DNA of 64,000 nucleotides from Callipepla californica brunnescens. Taxonomy: Eukaryota > Chordata > Aves > Galliformes > Odontophoridae. Positions within the stretch are counted from its first letter, which is position 1. Every line of letters begins with the position of its first letter. Of the stretch, positions 25,302 to 38,819 are shown in pieces. The DNA lies in contig JALIRH010000141.1 in NCBI GenBank assembly GCA_023055505.1, positions 437,501-501,500 of the forward strand, in the 5' to 3' direction. The notes beneath the pieces were generated by a model, which did not search any database, was not told the DNA's origin, and saw only the letters and a list, made by a program, of their open reading frames with translations. A program made the translations under genes and the position numbers.

Positions 25302-28300
25302 AAACCCAATCCAAACCCCAAACCTACTCCTATTCCTAAACCTTATCTTAACCCTAAACCAAACCCAAACCCAAGGCCCTCCCCTTCTCTCAGCCTAACA
25401 CTCAAACTAACCTAAACCCGAAACTAACCCTACATTTATCCTAATCTTATCCATATTCTAAGGCCTAACCCTACTCTGACCAGAAAGCTCATGTTGTCTA
25501 AAATCTACCCCTTACCTAAAACCTAAATCGAGAAAAAAACCTAACCCGAAACCTCAACCTAACTCTTCTCCTAACTAGAACACCAGCACTTCACCTTACC
25601 CTAACTGGAAACCTAGGACTAAATCCTTACCTTGTCCAGAACCCTATTCCTAACCCAAACCAGAATTCTAACCTCTACCCTAACCAAAACCCTTCCCCTA
25701 AACCTAAACCTAATGCTACCCTCAACCAAACCCTAGCCCTAAATCCTACCCTAAAACCAACACCACGTTTAAGCTCAAACCTCAAGCCTCAAAGAAAGCA
25801 TCAGATTACCGCAGATCTCACCTAACACTAACCCCAATCCAATCCCTACTACTAACCCCAAACCCAATCCAAACACCAAAACTATTCCTATTCCTAAACC
25901 TAACACTAAGCCAGAACCAAACCCAAGGCCTACCCCTTCTCTCAGCCTGACACTCAAACTAACCTAGACCTGAACGCAACGCTAAATCAAATACTAAAAC
26001 TCACCCTTAGCCAAGGCCCTTTTAGGACCCTTCCCTGGTCCTAAAACTAAAGAGAACCCTACCCCTTCCACTAAACCTTCATCTACATCCCTAACCCTTA
26101 CCCTAAACCTAAATCTACACCAAAACCTAACCCTAACCCTAACATGTCTTCTAACTGTAAAACTAACGCTTCACCTAACCCGAACTGAAACCCCAGGACT
26201 AAACCTTACCTAACACCTAGCTATATTCCTAACCCTATCCTGAAACCTAACGTTAACCCTAACCCTAAAAACAACTTGGAACCAAACCCTAACCCTAACC
26301 TAACCCTTATCAGAACCCTAAATCTAATCCTAACCGTTACCTCAATTTAACTCCAATTCTTCCTGAAATCTAAATGGGACCTTCAAACCAACCCCAGATT
26401 GAAGCCCAACCCTAAACCTAACACAAAGCATTAGATTACCACAGCCATCACCTAACTCTAACCCCAGCCTTAACGCTAATACTATCCCAAACACTATTCC
26501 AATTCCTAAACCCAACACAAACCCAAAAACACAAAGCCTACAATTCTCACAGCCTAACACTGAAAGGAAACCTAAATCTTACCCTAACTCTAAAACTAAT
26601 CCAAAGCATGACCACAATTTAAACTCTAAATCTACCTTCAAACTAAAGCTGACCCTAACACCAACCTCAAGCCCAACCCTAAGCCTAACACAAAGCATTA
26701 GATTACCACAACGCTCACCTAACTTCTAACCCCCACCCTAACACTAATACTAAAGCAATCAGATTCCAAATACTAACCCAATTCCTATTCTGAAACCCAA
26801 AACTATTCCAAAAACAAACCCAAGGCCTAACCTTTCTCTCACCCTAACAATCAAAGAAAACCTATTCCTAAACCTAATCCTAAATCTAGTCCTAACCCTA
26901 ACCCTCACCCTTAATCTAACCCCAACCCCCACCCAGAAGCTAACACTTAGCATTGTACAATACCTAAACGTACCCCTAATCCTTATCACTAAACCTAAAA
27001 GGAACCTGAAACATAGTGCTAAATCCGAACCCTAACCCTGAAGACTAACGCTAACAATGAACCAATTCCTATACCTTTTCCTTCCTCCAAATTGATTCCT
27101 AGCACTAACCCTAACCCTACATTAACCCTATCCTAACCCTAACCCTAACCCTAGCCCTAAACTACATTAACCCTAACCCTAACCCTAGCCCTAACCTAAC
27201 TCTAACCCTAACCCTAACCCTAAACCTAATGCTAACCCTTACCCTACCCTAACCCTAACCCTACCATACCCTAACCCTAACCTACCCTAACACTAACCCT
27301 AACCCTAACCCTAATTCCTAACCCTTACCTTAACTGTATCACAATCCCTATCCTAATTCTTACCCTAACCCTAACCCTTACCTAACCCTAACCCTAACCC
27401 TAACCCTAACTCTAACCTTAACCCTAACCCTAACCCTAACCTAACACTAACCCTAATCCTAACCCTAACCCTAACTCTAATTCCTAACCCTTACCTTAAC
27501 TGTATCACAATCCCTATCCTAATTCTTACCTTAACCCTAACCCTTACCTAACCCTAACCCTAACCCTAACCCTAACCCTAACCCTAACCCCAACACTAAC
27601 CTAACCCTAACCTAACCCTAACCCTAACCGTAACCCTAACCTAACCCTAACCCTAACCCTAACCCTAACCCTAACCCTAACCTCAACCCTAACCCTAACT
27701 CTAACCTTAACCCTAAACCTAACAATAAATTTAACCCTAACACTAACACTAACACTAACCCTAATTTTACCATAACCCTAAGCATACCCTAACCCTAACC
27801 CTAACCCTAACCCTAACCCTAACCCCAACCCTAACCTAACCCTAACCCTAACCCTACCCTAACCCTAACCCTAACCCTAACCCTAACCCTAACAATAAAT
27901 TTAACCTTAACCCTAACCCTAACCCTAACCCTACCCTAACCCTAACCCTAACCCTAACCCTAACCCTAACCCTAGCCCGACCCTAACCCTAACCCTAACC
28001 CTAACCCTAACCCTTACCCTAACCCTAGCCTAACCCAAACCCTAACCCTAACCCTACCCTAACCCTAACCCTAACCCTAACCCTACCCCTAACCCTACTT
28101 TACCCTAACCCTACTTTACCCTAACCCTAATCCTAACACTAACTCTAACTTTATTCCTTACCCTAACACTAATCCAATCCCGAACCCTAACCCTAATCCT
28201 AGCCCTAACTCTAACTTTATTCGTAACCCTACCCCTAATCCAAACAATAACCCTTACCCTAATCAAACCCTATCCCTATTCCTAACCCTTACCCTAACCG

Positions 28301-30396
28301 TATCACAATCCCTATCCTAACTCTTACCATAACCCAAACCCTAACCTAACCCTAACCCTAACCCTAACCCTATCCCTAACCCTTACCCTAACCCTAACCC
28401 TACCCTAACCTTAACTCTACCCTAACCGTATCCCTACCCTAACCCTAACCCTAATCCTAGCCCTTACTCTAACTTTAGTCCTAACCCTACCCCTGATCCA
28501 AACACTAACCCTAACCTTAATGTAACCCTAACCCTATTCCTAACCCTTACCCTAACTGTATCCCATTCCCTATCCTAACTCTTACCATAACCCTAACCCT
28601 GATGCTAATGCTAACCCTAACCCTGAATCTAACCCTTACCCTAACCCTATCCCTTACCCAGAAGCTAACACTTAGCGTTGTACAATACCTAACCGTACCC
28701 TAACCCTATCCCTAAACCTAAAAGGAACCCAAACTCTAACCCTAAATCTGTCCCTGAGCCTAACCTTCAACCTTACCCTAACCTTAACCCTAACCCTGTT
28801 CCATTCTCTAAACATATCTGTAAGCATTACCTTCATCCTAACTCGAACTCTACCCTAACCCTATCCCTTTGACCCCAACACAAAACCCAGATTGAGCCTG
28901 ACCCTAACCTAGGTAGCATAAAGTGTATGTAGGGTGAATTTGAGTTTTAGGGTCAAAGTTAAATTGTTAGTTTTAGGGTTAGGGTGAAGGATTGCTTTAG
29001 TTCTAGTATTAGGGTGTTTGGGGTTAGGGTTAGGGTAAGGATTTGGGGGTGGATTAGGTTTAGGGTCAGGTTTGGGGGAGTTTTGGGGTTAGGGTTAGAT
29101 TTAGGATTAGGGTTAGCAAAAAAGTTGTTTTAGTTTTAGTTTAGGTTAGTGCTAGGATTAGGTTGAGTGTTCTTGTGAAGTTTAGGTTTAGGGTTAGGTT
29201 TAGGTTTAGATTGAGGTTTAGGGTAAGGAGTAGGGTTAATTTGACTTTTAGGGTCAGAGTAGAGTTAAGTCGTGTTAGGGTTAAGGTTAAGAACAGGATT
29301 CAGATTCCAATTAGGTTTTGGGTTCCTACTAGGGATAGGCCTCAAATTAGTGTTAAGGTTAGGGTTAGGGTTAGGTATAGGGAAAGGGTTAGTGTTAAGG
29401 CCAGGGCAAGTGTATGGTTTAGGGTAAAGATTGGATTTAGGGTTAGGTTTAGATGTAGGTTTGGTTTGATCGTTAGGGTGTGAGAAGGCACCGGCCTTGG
29501 ATTTCATTTGGAGATTGGGTAAGGTTTAGGAATAGGAATAACATTGGTGTTTAAAAGATGATTAGTGTTAGTATTAGGGATAGGGTTACGGTTAGAGTTT
29601 AGTTAGGGTTGTTAGTTTTAGAGTGAGGGATAGGGGTATGGTTTGGTCTAGTACTTGGGTTAGGGTTTGGGATAGTCCTAGCATTAGTGTTAGGGTTAGG
29701 GTTCCGTTAGGGTTGTGGTAATCTGATGCTAGGTGTCGGGATTAGGGTTGTGCTTAAATGTGGGTTTGGTTTGAGGGTCAGAGTTAGGGTTAGGGGAGAG
29801 TTAGAATTAGGGTAAGAGTTAGGATTAGGTTTAGGATTAGGATAAAGATTAGGTTAGGATTAGTGTTGGCTTTAGGGTTGTGTCTGGGAGAAGGGTTAGT
29901 GTTAGGGATAGACTTAGGGTAAGAGTAAGTGTTAGGAATAGGCATAGGTTTTGGGAAAGTTTCAGAGTTTGGACTGGATTTATGATTAGGGTTAGGGACA
30001 AAGATTTTTTGAGATTTGTGATTAGATTTAGGGAGAAAAGTAGGCTGACTTGTGGTGTTAGCAGTAGGTTTAGGTTTAGGTTTAGGATTCCATTTGTATT
30101 TATTGATCGAGGTTGGGTTAGTTGGAGTGTAAAGGTCAGAGTAGGGTTAGGCCTTGGGATAGGGTTAAGGTTTGGAATAGGATTAGGATTCAAATGATGT
30201 TACGGGTTGGTGTTAGGGTTAGGGAAAGGTTAGGATCAGGGTTGAGGTCAGGGTTAGGTATAGGAAAAGGGTTAGTGTTAGGGCTAGGGCAATTGGAAGG
30301 GTTAGGCTTAGGCTTAGATATTAGGGTTAGGTTTAGGCGGAGGTTTGGTTGGAGTGTCAGGGTGAGAGAAGGGGTAGGCCTGGGGTTTGGTTTTGG
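25302..30396 (-). repeat. Telomere-like higher-order repeat, unit 6 (reverse)
   Basis: CCCTAA strand 25302-28903, linker 28904-28935 (CTAGGTAGC), TTAGGG strand 28936-30396. The distance from E5 to E6 is about 5290 bp. It lacks one TTTAGG hexamer near 30070 and duplicates ACCCTACTTTACCCTA near 28090. No gene is seen. Confidence 0.93.
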
Positions 30397-30590
30397 GTTA
30401 CATCATACAAATCATCCCATACATTAGCTGGGGTGGGAGGTGCAAGGAACAGCCAGCAAAGTGCTGAGTTCATTCCAATCAGAGGACCTGAAGATCGGGT
30501 AGCTACTATCAAACCGTTTGTGTTGCCAATTCCGATGATATTTATGGGGCCCTGATGTTATGGTTCAGTGGGGAGTCACTATCAAGTCCA
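30397..30590 (-). mobile_element. ERV-derived junction fragment E6
   Basis: Same ~190-bp fragment, but with CATCCCATAC as in the long copy E2 and unlike E1, E3, E4 and E5. This links the E6/unit 7 boundary by descent to the E2/unit 3 boundary. Confidence 0.78.
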
Positions 30591-33500
30591 AACCCAATCC
30601 AAACCCCAAACCTACTCCTATTCCTAAACCTTATCTTAACCCTAAACCAAACCCAAACCCAAGGCCCTCCCCTTCTCTCAGCCTAACACTCAAACTAACC
30701 TAAACCCGAAACTAACCCTACATTTATCCTAATCTTATCCATATTCTAAGGCCTAACCCTACTCTGACCAGAAAGCTCATGTTGTCTAAAATCTACCCCT
30801 TACCTAAAACCTAAATCGACAAAAAAACCTAACCCGAAACCTCAACCTAACTCTTCTCCTAACTAGAACACCAGCACTTCACCTTACCCTAACTGGAAAC
30901 CTAGGACTAAATCCTTACCTTGTCCAGAACCCTATTCCTAACCCAAACCAGAATTCTAACCTCTACCCTAACCAAAACCCTTCCCCTAAACCTAAACCTA
31001 ATGCTACCCTCAACCAAACCCTAGCCCTAAATCCTACCCTAAAACCAACACCACGTTTAAGCTCAAACCTCAAGCCTCAAAGAAAGCATCAGATTACCGC
31101 AGATCTCACCTAACACTAACCCCAATCCAATCCCTACTACTAACCCCAAACCCAATCCAAACACCAAAACTATTCCTATTCCTAAACCTAACACTAAGCC
31201 AGAACCAAACCCAAGGCCTACCCCTTCTCTCAGCCTGACACTCAAACTAACCTAGACCTGAACGCAACGCTAAATCAAATACTAAAACTCACCCTTAGCC
31301 AAGGCCCTTTTAGGACCCTTCCCTGGTCCTAAAACTAAAGAGAACCCTACCCCTTCCACTAAACCTTCATCTACATCCCTAACCCTTACCCTAAACCTAA
31401 ATCTACACCAAAACCTAACCCTAACCCTAACATGTCTTCTAACTGTAAAACTAACGCTTCACCTAACCCGAACTGAAACCCCAGGACTAAACCTTACCTA
31501 ACACCTAGCTATATTCCTAACCCTATCCTGAAACCTAACGTTAACCCTAACCCTAAAAACAACTTGGAACCAAACCCTAACCCTAACCTAACCCTTATCA
31601 GAACCCTAAATCTAATCCTAACCGTTACCTCAATTGAACTCCAATTCTTCCTGAAATCTAAATGGGACCTTCAAACCAACCCCAGATTGAAGCCCAACCC
31701 TAAACCTAACACAAAGCATTAGATTACCACAGCCATCACCTAACTCTAACCCCAGCCTTAACGCTAATATTATCCCAAACACTATTCCAATTCCTAAACC
31801 CAACACAAACCCAAAAACACAAAGCCTACAATTCTCACAGCCTAACACTGAAAGGAAACCTAAATCTTACCCTAACTCTAAAACTAATCCAAAGCATGAC
31901 CACAATTTAAACTCTAAATCTACCTTCAAACTAAAGCTGACCCTAACACCAACCTCAAGCCCAACCCTAAGCCTAACACAAAGCATTAGATTACCACAAC
32001 GCTCACCTAACTTCTAACCCCCACCCTAACACTAATACTAAAGCAATCAGATTCCAAATACTAACCCAATTCCTATTCTGAAACCCAAAACTATTCCAAA
32101 AACAAACCCAAGGCCTAACCTTTCTCTCACCCTAACAATCAAAGAAAACCTATTCCTAAACCTAATCCTAAATCTAGTCCTAACCCTAACCCTCACCCTT
32201 AATCTAACCCCAACCCCCACCCAGAAGCTAACACTTAGCATTGTACAATACCTAAACGTACCCCTAATCCTTATCACTAAACCTAAAAGGAACCTGAAAC
32301 ATAGTGCTAAATCCGAACCCTAACCCTGAAGACTAACGCTAACAATGAACCAATTCCTATACCTTTTCCTTCCTCCAAATTGATTCCTAGCACTAACCCT
32401 AACCCTACATTAACCCTATCCTAACCCTAACCCTAACCCTAGCCCTAAACTACATTAACCCTAACCCTAACCCTAACCCTAACCCTAGCCCTAACCTAAC
32501 TCTAACCCTAACCCTAACCCTAACCCTAAACCTAATGCTAACCCTTACCCTACCCTAACGCTAACCCTACCATACCCTAACCCTAACCTACCCTAACACT
32601 AACCCTAACCCTAACCCTAACCCTAAACCTAAACCTAAACCTAACCCTAACCCTAACCCTAACCCTAACCCTAAACCTAAACCTAAACCTAACCCTAACC
32701 CTAATTCCTATCCCTTACCTTAACTGTATCACAATCCCTATCCTAATTCTTACCCTAACCCTAACCCTTACCTAACCCTAACCCTAACCCTAACTCTAAC
32801 CTTAACCCTAACCCTAACCCTAACCTAACCCTAACCCTAATCCTAACCCTAACCCTAACCCTAATTCCTAACCCTTACCTTAACTGTATCACAATCCCTA
32901 TCCTAATTCTTACCCTAACCCTAACCCTTACCTAACCCTAACCCTAACCCTAACCCTAACTCTAACCTTAACCCTAACCCTAACCCTAACCTAACCCTAA
33001 CCCTAATCCTAACCCTAACCCTAACTCTAATTCCTAACCCTTACCTTAACTGTATCACAATCCCTATCCTAATTCTTACCTTAACCCTAACCCTTACCTA
33101 ACCCTAACCCTAACCCTAACCCTAACTCTCACCTTAACCCTAACCCTAACCCTAACCTAACCCTAACCCTAACCCTAACCCTAACCCTAACCTCAACCCT
33201 AACCCTAACTCTAACCTTAACCCTAAACCTAACAATAAATTTAACCCTAACCCTAACACTAACCCTAACCCTAATTTTACCCTAACCCTAAGCATATCCT
33301 AACCCTAACCCTAACCCTAACCCTAACCCTAACCCCAACCCTAACCTAACCCTAACCCTAACCCTAACCCTAACCCTACCCTAACCCTAACCCTAACCCT
33401 CTCCCTAACAATAAATTTAACCTTAACCGTAACCCTAACCCTAACCCTAACAATAAATTTAAAATTAACCCTAACCCTAACCCTAACCCTAACCCTAACC

Positions 33501-34534
33501 CTAACCCTAACCCTAACCCTACCCTAACCCTAACCCTTACCCTAACCCTAACCCTAACCCTTACCCTAACCCTAGCCTAACCCAAACCCTAACCCTAACC
33601 CTACCCTAACCCTAACCCTAACCCTAACCCTACCCCTAACCCTACTTTACCCTAACCCTAATCCTAACACTAACTCTAACTTTATTCCTTACCCTAACAC
33701 TAATCCAATCCCGAACCCTAACCCTAATCCTAGCCCTAACTCTAACTTTATTCGTAACCCTACCCCTAATCCAAACAATAACCCTTACCCTAATCAAACC
33801 CTATCCCTATTCCTAACCCTTACCCTAACCGTATCACAATCCCTATCCTAACTCTTACCATAACCCAAACCCTAACTTAACCCTAACCCTAACCCTAACC
33901 CTATCCCTAACCCTTACCCTAACTCTAACCCTACCCTAACCTTAACTCTACCCTAACCGTATCCCTACCCTAACCCTAACCCTAATCCTAGCCCTTACTC
34001 TAACTTTAGTCCTAACCCTACCCCTGATCCAAACACTAACCCTAACCTTAATGTAACCCTAACCCTATTCCTAACCCTTACCCTAACTGTATCCCATTCC
34101 CTATCCTAACTCTTACCATAACCCTAACCCTGATGCTAATGCTAACCCTAACCCTGAATCTAACCCTTACCCTAACCCTATCCCTTACCCAGAAGCTAAC
34201 ACTTAGCGTTGTACAATACCTAACCGTACCCTAACCCTATCCCTAAACCTAAAAGGAACCCAAACTCTAACCCTAAATCTGTCCCTGAGCCTAACCTTCA
34301 ACCTTACCCTAACCTTAACCCAAACCCTGTTCCTTTCTCTAAACATATCTGTAAGCATTACCTTCATCCTAACTCGAACTCTACCCTAACCCTATCCCTT
34401 TGACCCCAACACAAAACCCAGATTGAGCCTGACCCTAACCTAGGTAGCATAAAGTGTATGTAGGGTGAATTTGAGTTTTAGGGTCAAAGTTAAATTGTTA
34501 GTTTTAGGGTTAGGGTGAAGGATTGCTTTAGTTT
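30591..34534 (-). repeat. Telomere-like higher-order repeat, unit 7 (reverse, truncated)
   Basis: CCCTAA strand 30591-34431, linker 34432-34465, then only ~70 bp of the TTAGGG strand before it breaks at GATTGCTTTAGTT. It shares ATATTATCCC (~31768), CCCTAACGCTAACCC (~32552) and a CCTAAACCTAAA expansion (~32620-32690) with unit 3. This is the right-hand end of the regular array. Confidence 0.92.
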
Positions 34535-34604
34535 AGTTTAGGACCAGGGAAGGGTCCTAAAAGGGCCTTGGCTAAGGGTGAGTTTTAGTATTTGATTTAG
34601 CGTT
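34535..34604 (+). repeat. Displaced 70-bp scrap of the higher-order unit
   Basis: Matches unit 1 bases ~4489-4556 (TTTAGGACCAGGGAAGGGTC and onward to GATTTAGCGTT), in forward orientation although unit 7 beside it is reversed. The rest of the unit is absent here. The complementary piece ending at the same point (TTTAGGACC) lies at 59998. Confidence 0.8.
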
Positions 34605-34920
34605 AGGGTTAGGGTAAGGGTAGAGTTAGGGTAGGTTTATGGTAAGGGTAGGGTAGTGTTAGGGTAGGGTATGGGTTAGGGGTTAGGGTTAAGGTTAGGG
34701 GTTAGGGCTCGGGTAGGGTTAGGGGTTAGGGTTAGGGTTAGGGGCAGGGTTAGGGTTAGGGTAGGGTTGGGGTTAGGGTTAGGGTAGGGTTGGGGTTAGG
34801 GACAGGGTTAGGGTTTGGGCTTACGGGTTGGGGATAGGGGTTAGGGTCACGGTTAGGGTAGGGTTAGGTTAGGTTTAGGGTTAGTGTTAGGGTTATGGTT
34901 AGGTAAGGGTTAGGGGTTAG
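34605..34920 (+). repeat. Degenerate TTAGGG-like segment, copy of ~57.19-57.49 kb
   Basis: Shares long irregular strings with 57194-57491 and 53380-53650, including GGTTTATGGTAAGGGTAGGG, GGGCTCGGGTAGGG and GGGCTTACGGGTTGGGGATA. That degree of shared irregularity indicates duplication and not independent decay. It ends abruptly at GGGGTTAG, where the 11-bp array begins. Confidence 0.8.
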
Positions 34921-37900
34921 TAGCACTAGCTGCCTCAGTGGTGCCCGAGACGTACCCCATGGCTGCCCCATAGCCTCCCCATAGTTGCCTCACTGGTGCC
35001 CCAGATGTACCCCATGGCTGCCTCATAGCCGCCCCATAGCTGCCCCATTACTGCCCCATAGCCTCCCCATACTTGCCCCATAGCTGTCTCACTGCTGCCC
35101 CATAGCCACCCCGTAGCTGCCTCCCTGCTCCACCATAGCTTCCCTATGTCTGCCTCATCGCCACCCCATAGCTGCCTCATAACCTCTCGATATCTGCTCC
35201 ATAGCTGCCCCACTGCTGCCCCATACCTGCCCCATAGCCTCCCCATAGCCGTCCCATAGCTGCCTCACTGCTGCCCCATGGTGCCCAATGGCTGCCTAAT
35301 AGCCGCCCGATAGCCTTGCCACTGCTTCCCAATAGCTGCCCAATAGCTGCCCCACTACTGCCCCATAGCCGCTCTATAGCTGCCTCATCGGCTTCCCATA
35401 GCCTCCTCATAGCTGCCTCATTGCTGCCTCACTGCTGCCCAATAGCTGCCCCATAGCCTCCCCATAGTCTCCTCATAGTTGCCCCACTGCTGCCCCATAG
35501 ACGCCCCATAGCTGCCTCACTGCTGCTTCATAGCTGCCCCATAACCTCCCAATTGCCTCCTCTTAGCTGCCACACCGCTGCCCCAGAGCTGCTTGATAAG
35601 TGCCTCATACCTGTCCCATAGCTGCCTCACTGCTGCCCCATAGCCTCCTCATAGCCTCCTCATATCTGCCCCACTGCTGCTCCATATCCGCCCCATAGCT
35701 GCCCGACTGCTGCCCCGTAGCCTCCCCATAGCTGCCTCACTGGTGCCCCAAAACTGCCTCACTGCTGCCCCATAGCCTCCCCATAGCCTCCTCATAGCTG
35801 CCCAACTGCTGCCCCATAGCTGCCTCACTGCTTCCCCACTACTGCCCCATAGCCTCCTCATAGCTACCTCATAGCTGCCTCACTTCTGCCCCTTACCTGC
35901 CCCACTACTTCCCCATAGCTGCCCCACTAATGCCCCATAGCTGCCCCATAGCCTCTCCTGAGCCGCCACATAGCTGCCTCACTACTGCCCCATAGCTGCC
36001 CAACTGCTGCCTCATAGCTGCCAAACTACTGCCCCATAGCCGCCCCAAAGCTGTTTCAAATCTGCTCCATAGCTGCCCCATAGCCTCCTCATAGCTGTTC
36101 TATAGCTAGCTCACTGCTGCCCCATAGCTGCCCCATAGCCTCCCTATAGCTTCCTCTTAGATGCCCCACTGCGGCCCCATAGCTGCAGCACTAATGCCCC
36201 ATAGCTGACCCACTACTGCCTCACTGCTGCCCCATAGCTTCTCAATAGCTACCTCAACGTTGCCACATATCTGCCCCATAGCCTCCCCACAGCCTCTTCA
36301 TAGCTACCCAATAGCTGCCTCACTGGTGCACCATAGCTGCCCCAGAGCCTCGCCATAGCCTCATCATAGCTGCTCCACTGCTGCCCCATTGCTACCTCCC
36401 TGCTGCCCCATAGCCGCCCCATGGCTGCCTAATAGCCGCCCAATAGCTGCCCCACTGCTGCCCCATTGATGCCTTATATCTGCCCGACTACTGCCACATA
36501 GCCACTATATACCTGCCCCATAGCCTCCCCATAGCCTCCTCATAGCTGCCCCATAGCTGCCCTCTAGCCTCCTCATAGCTGTCCCACTGCTGTCCCATAG
36601 CTGCCCCGTGACTGCCTCATAGCTGTCAAACTGCTGCCCTAAAGACGCCCCATAGCTTCCTCACTGATGCACCATAGCTGCCGCACAGCCTCTCCATAGC
36701 CTCTTTATAGCTGCCCAACTGCTGCCCCATAGCTGCCTCACTGCTTCCCCACTACTGCCCAATAGCTACCCCATAGCTGCCTCACTGCTGCCCCATATCT
36801 GCCCCACTACTTCCCCATAGCTGCCCCACTAATGCCCCATAGCTGCCCCATAGCCTCTCCTGAGCTGCCACATAGCTGCCTCACTACTGCCCCAACTGCT
36901 GCCCAACTGCTGCCTCATAGCTGCCAAACTACTGCCCCACAGCCGCCCCAAAGCTGTTTCAAATCTGCTCCATAGCTGCCCCATAGCCTCCTCATAGCTG
37001 CCCAACTGCTGCCCCATAGCTGACTCACTGCTAACCCATAGCTGCCCCATGGCTGCCTTATAGCCGCACCATAGCTGCTTCACTGCTGCCACATATCTGA
37101 CCCATAGCCGCCTCATAACTGCCTCACTGCTGCTTCATAGCCGCCCCATAGCCTCCTCATAGCCTCCTCATATCTGCCCCACTGCTGCCACATAGCTGTC
37201 TTACTACTGCCCCATACCTGCCCCACTGCTGCTCCATATCCGCCCCATAGCTGCCCGACTGCTGCCCCATATCTGCCCCATAGCCTCCTCATAGCTGTTC
37301 TAAAGCTAGCTCAATGCTGTCCCATAGCTGCCCCATAGCCTCCCCATAGCCTCCTCTTAACTGCCCCACTCGGCCCCATAGCTGCAGCACTAATGCCCCA
37401 TAGCTGACCGACTACTCCCTCATTGCTGCCCCATAGCTTCCCCATAGCTACCTCACCGTTGCCACATATCTACCCCATATCCTCCCCACAGCCTCCTCAA
37501 AGCTACCCCATAGCTGCCTCACTGTTGCACCATAGCTGCCCCATAGCCTCTCCATACCCTCCTCATTGTTGCCCCATAGCTGCCCCATAGCTTCCCCACA
37601 GCCTCCTCATAACTGTCCCATTGGTGCCCCATAGCTGCCCCATGGCTGCCTCACTGGTGTACCATAGCTGCCCCATGGCTGCCTCACTGGTGTACCATAG
37701 CTGCCCCGTAGACTCACCATAGCCTCATCATAGCTTCCCAACTGCTGCCCCATTGCTACCTCCCTGCTGCCCTATAGCTGCCCCATAGCTGCTCCATAGC
37801 CTCCGCATAGCCTCCTCATAACTGCCCCACTAATGCCCCATAGCTGCCGCACTAATGCCCCATATTTGACTCTCTACTCCCTCACTGCTGCCCCGTAGCC

Positions 37901-38813
37901 TCCCTATAGCTGCCTCACTGGTGCCCCATATCTGCCTCACTGGTGCCCCATAGCTGCCTTACTGGTGCCCCATAGCTGCCCCATAGCTTCCCCACAGCCT
38001 TCTCATAGCTGCCTCACTACTTCCTCACTACTGCCCCATAGCTTTCTCATAGCTACCCCATAGCTGCCTCACTGCTGCCCCATATCTGCCCCACTACTTC
38101 CCCATAGCTGCCCCACTAATGCCCCATAGCTGCCACATAGCCTCTTAATAACCGTCCCATATCTGCCCCACTGCTGCTCCATTGCCTCCCCATAACCTCC
38201 TCATAGCTGACCCATAGCTGCCTCACTGCTGCCCCATACGTGCCCCATGGCTGCCTAATTCCCGCCCCATAGCTGCCCCACTGCTGCCTTATATCTGCCC
38301 AACTACTGCCACATAGGCGCTCTATAGCTGCCCCATAGCCTCCCCTTAGCCTCCTCATAGCTGCCCCATAGCTAGCTCTCTGCTGCCACATAGCTTCCCC
38401 ATAGCCTCCTCATAGCTGTCCCACTGCTGCCCCATAGCTGCCAAAATGCTGCCCCAAAGCCGCCCCATAGCTTCCTCACTGATGCACCATAGCTGCCCCA
38501 TAGCCTCCTTATAGCTGCCTCACTGCTACTCCATAGCTCCATCACTGCTTCCTCATAGCTGCCCCACTACTGCCTCATAGCTGCTTGATGGCTGCCTAAT
38601 AGCCGCCCCATACCTGCCCCACTGTTGCCCCATAACTGCCCCATGGCTACCCTTAGAGCTGCCCCACTTCTGTCCCATAGCTGCCCCATAGCTGCCCCAC
38701 TGCTGCCCCGTGGCTGCCTCATTTCTGCCCCATACCTGCCTTACTGCAGCCCCATAGCCACCCCATAGCTGCCTCATATCCTCCCCATAGCCTCCTCATA
38801 GATGTTACAAGTG
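34921..38813. repeat. 11-bp minisatellite array A (GCTGCCCCATA)
   Basis: About 3.9 kb of 11-bp monomers, chiefly GCTGCCCCATA, GCTGCCCCACT, GCTGCCTCACT, GCCTCCCCATA and GCCTCCTCATA. Eleven is not a multiple of three, so three monomers (33 bp) encode an 11-residue repeat (YGAAMGQLWGS-like) on the minus strand that happens to lack stop codons. The minus-strand open frames here are therefore artefacts. No non-repeat sequence of gene size is visible. Confidence 0.95.
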
Positions 38814-38819
38814 CTAGGG

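Noticed and set aside
1..34534. A true chromosome end (functional telomere)
   Set aside because: Hexamers are degenerate, strands flip many times, and unique and retroviral sequence lies between the blocks. This is interstitial or subtelomeric.
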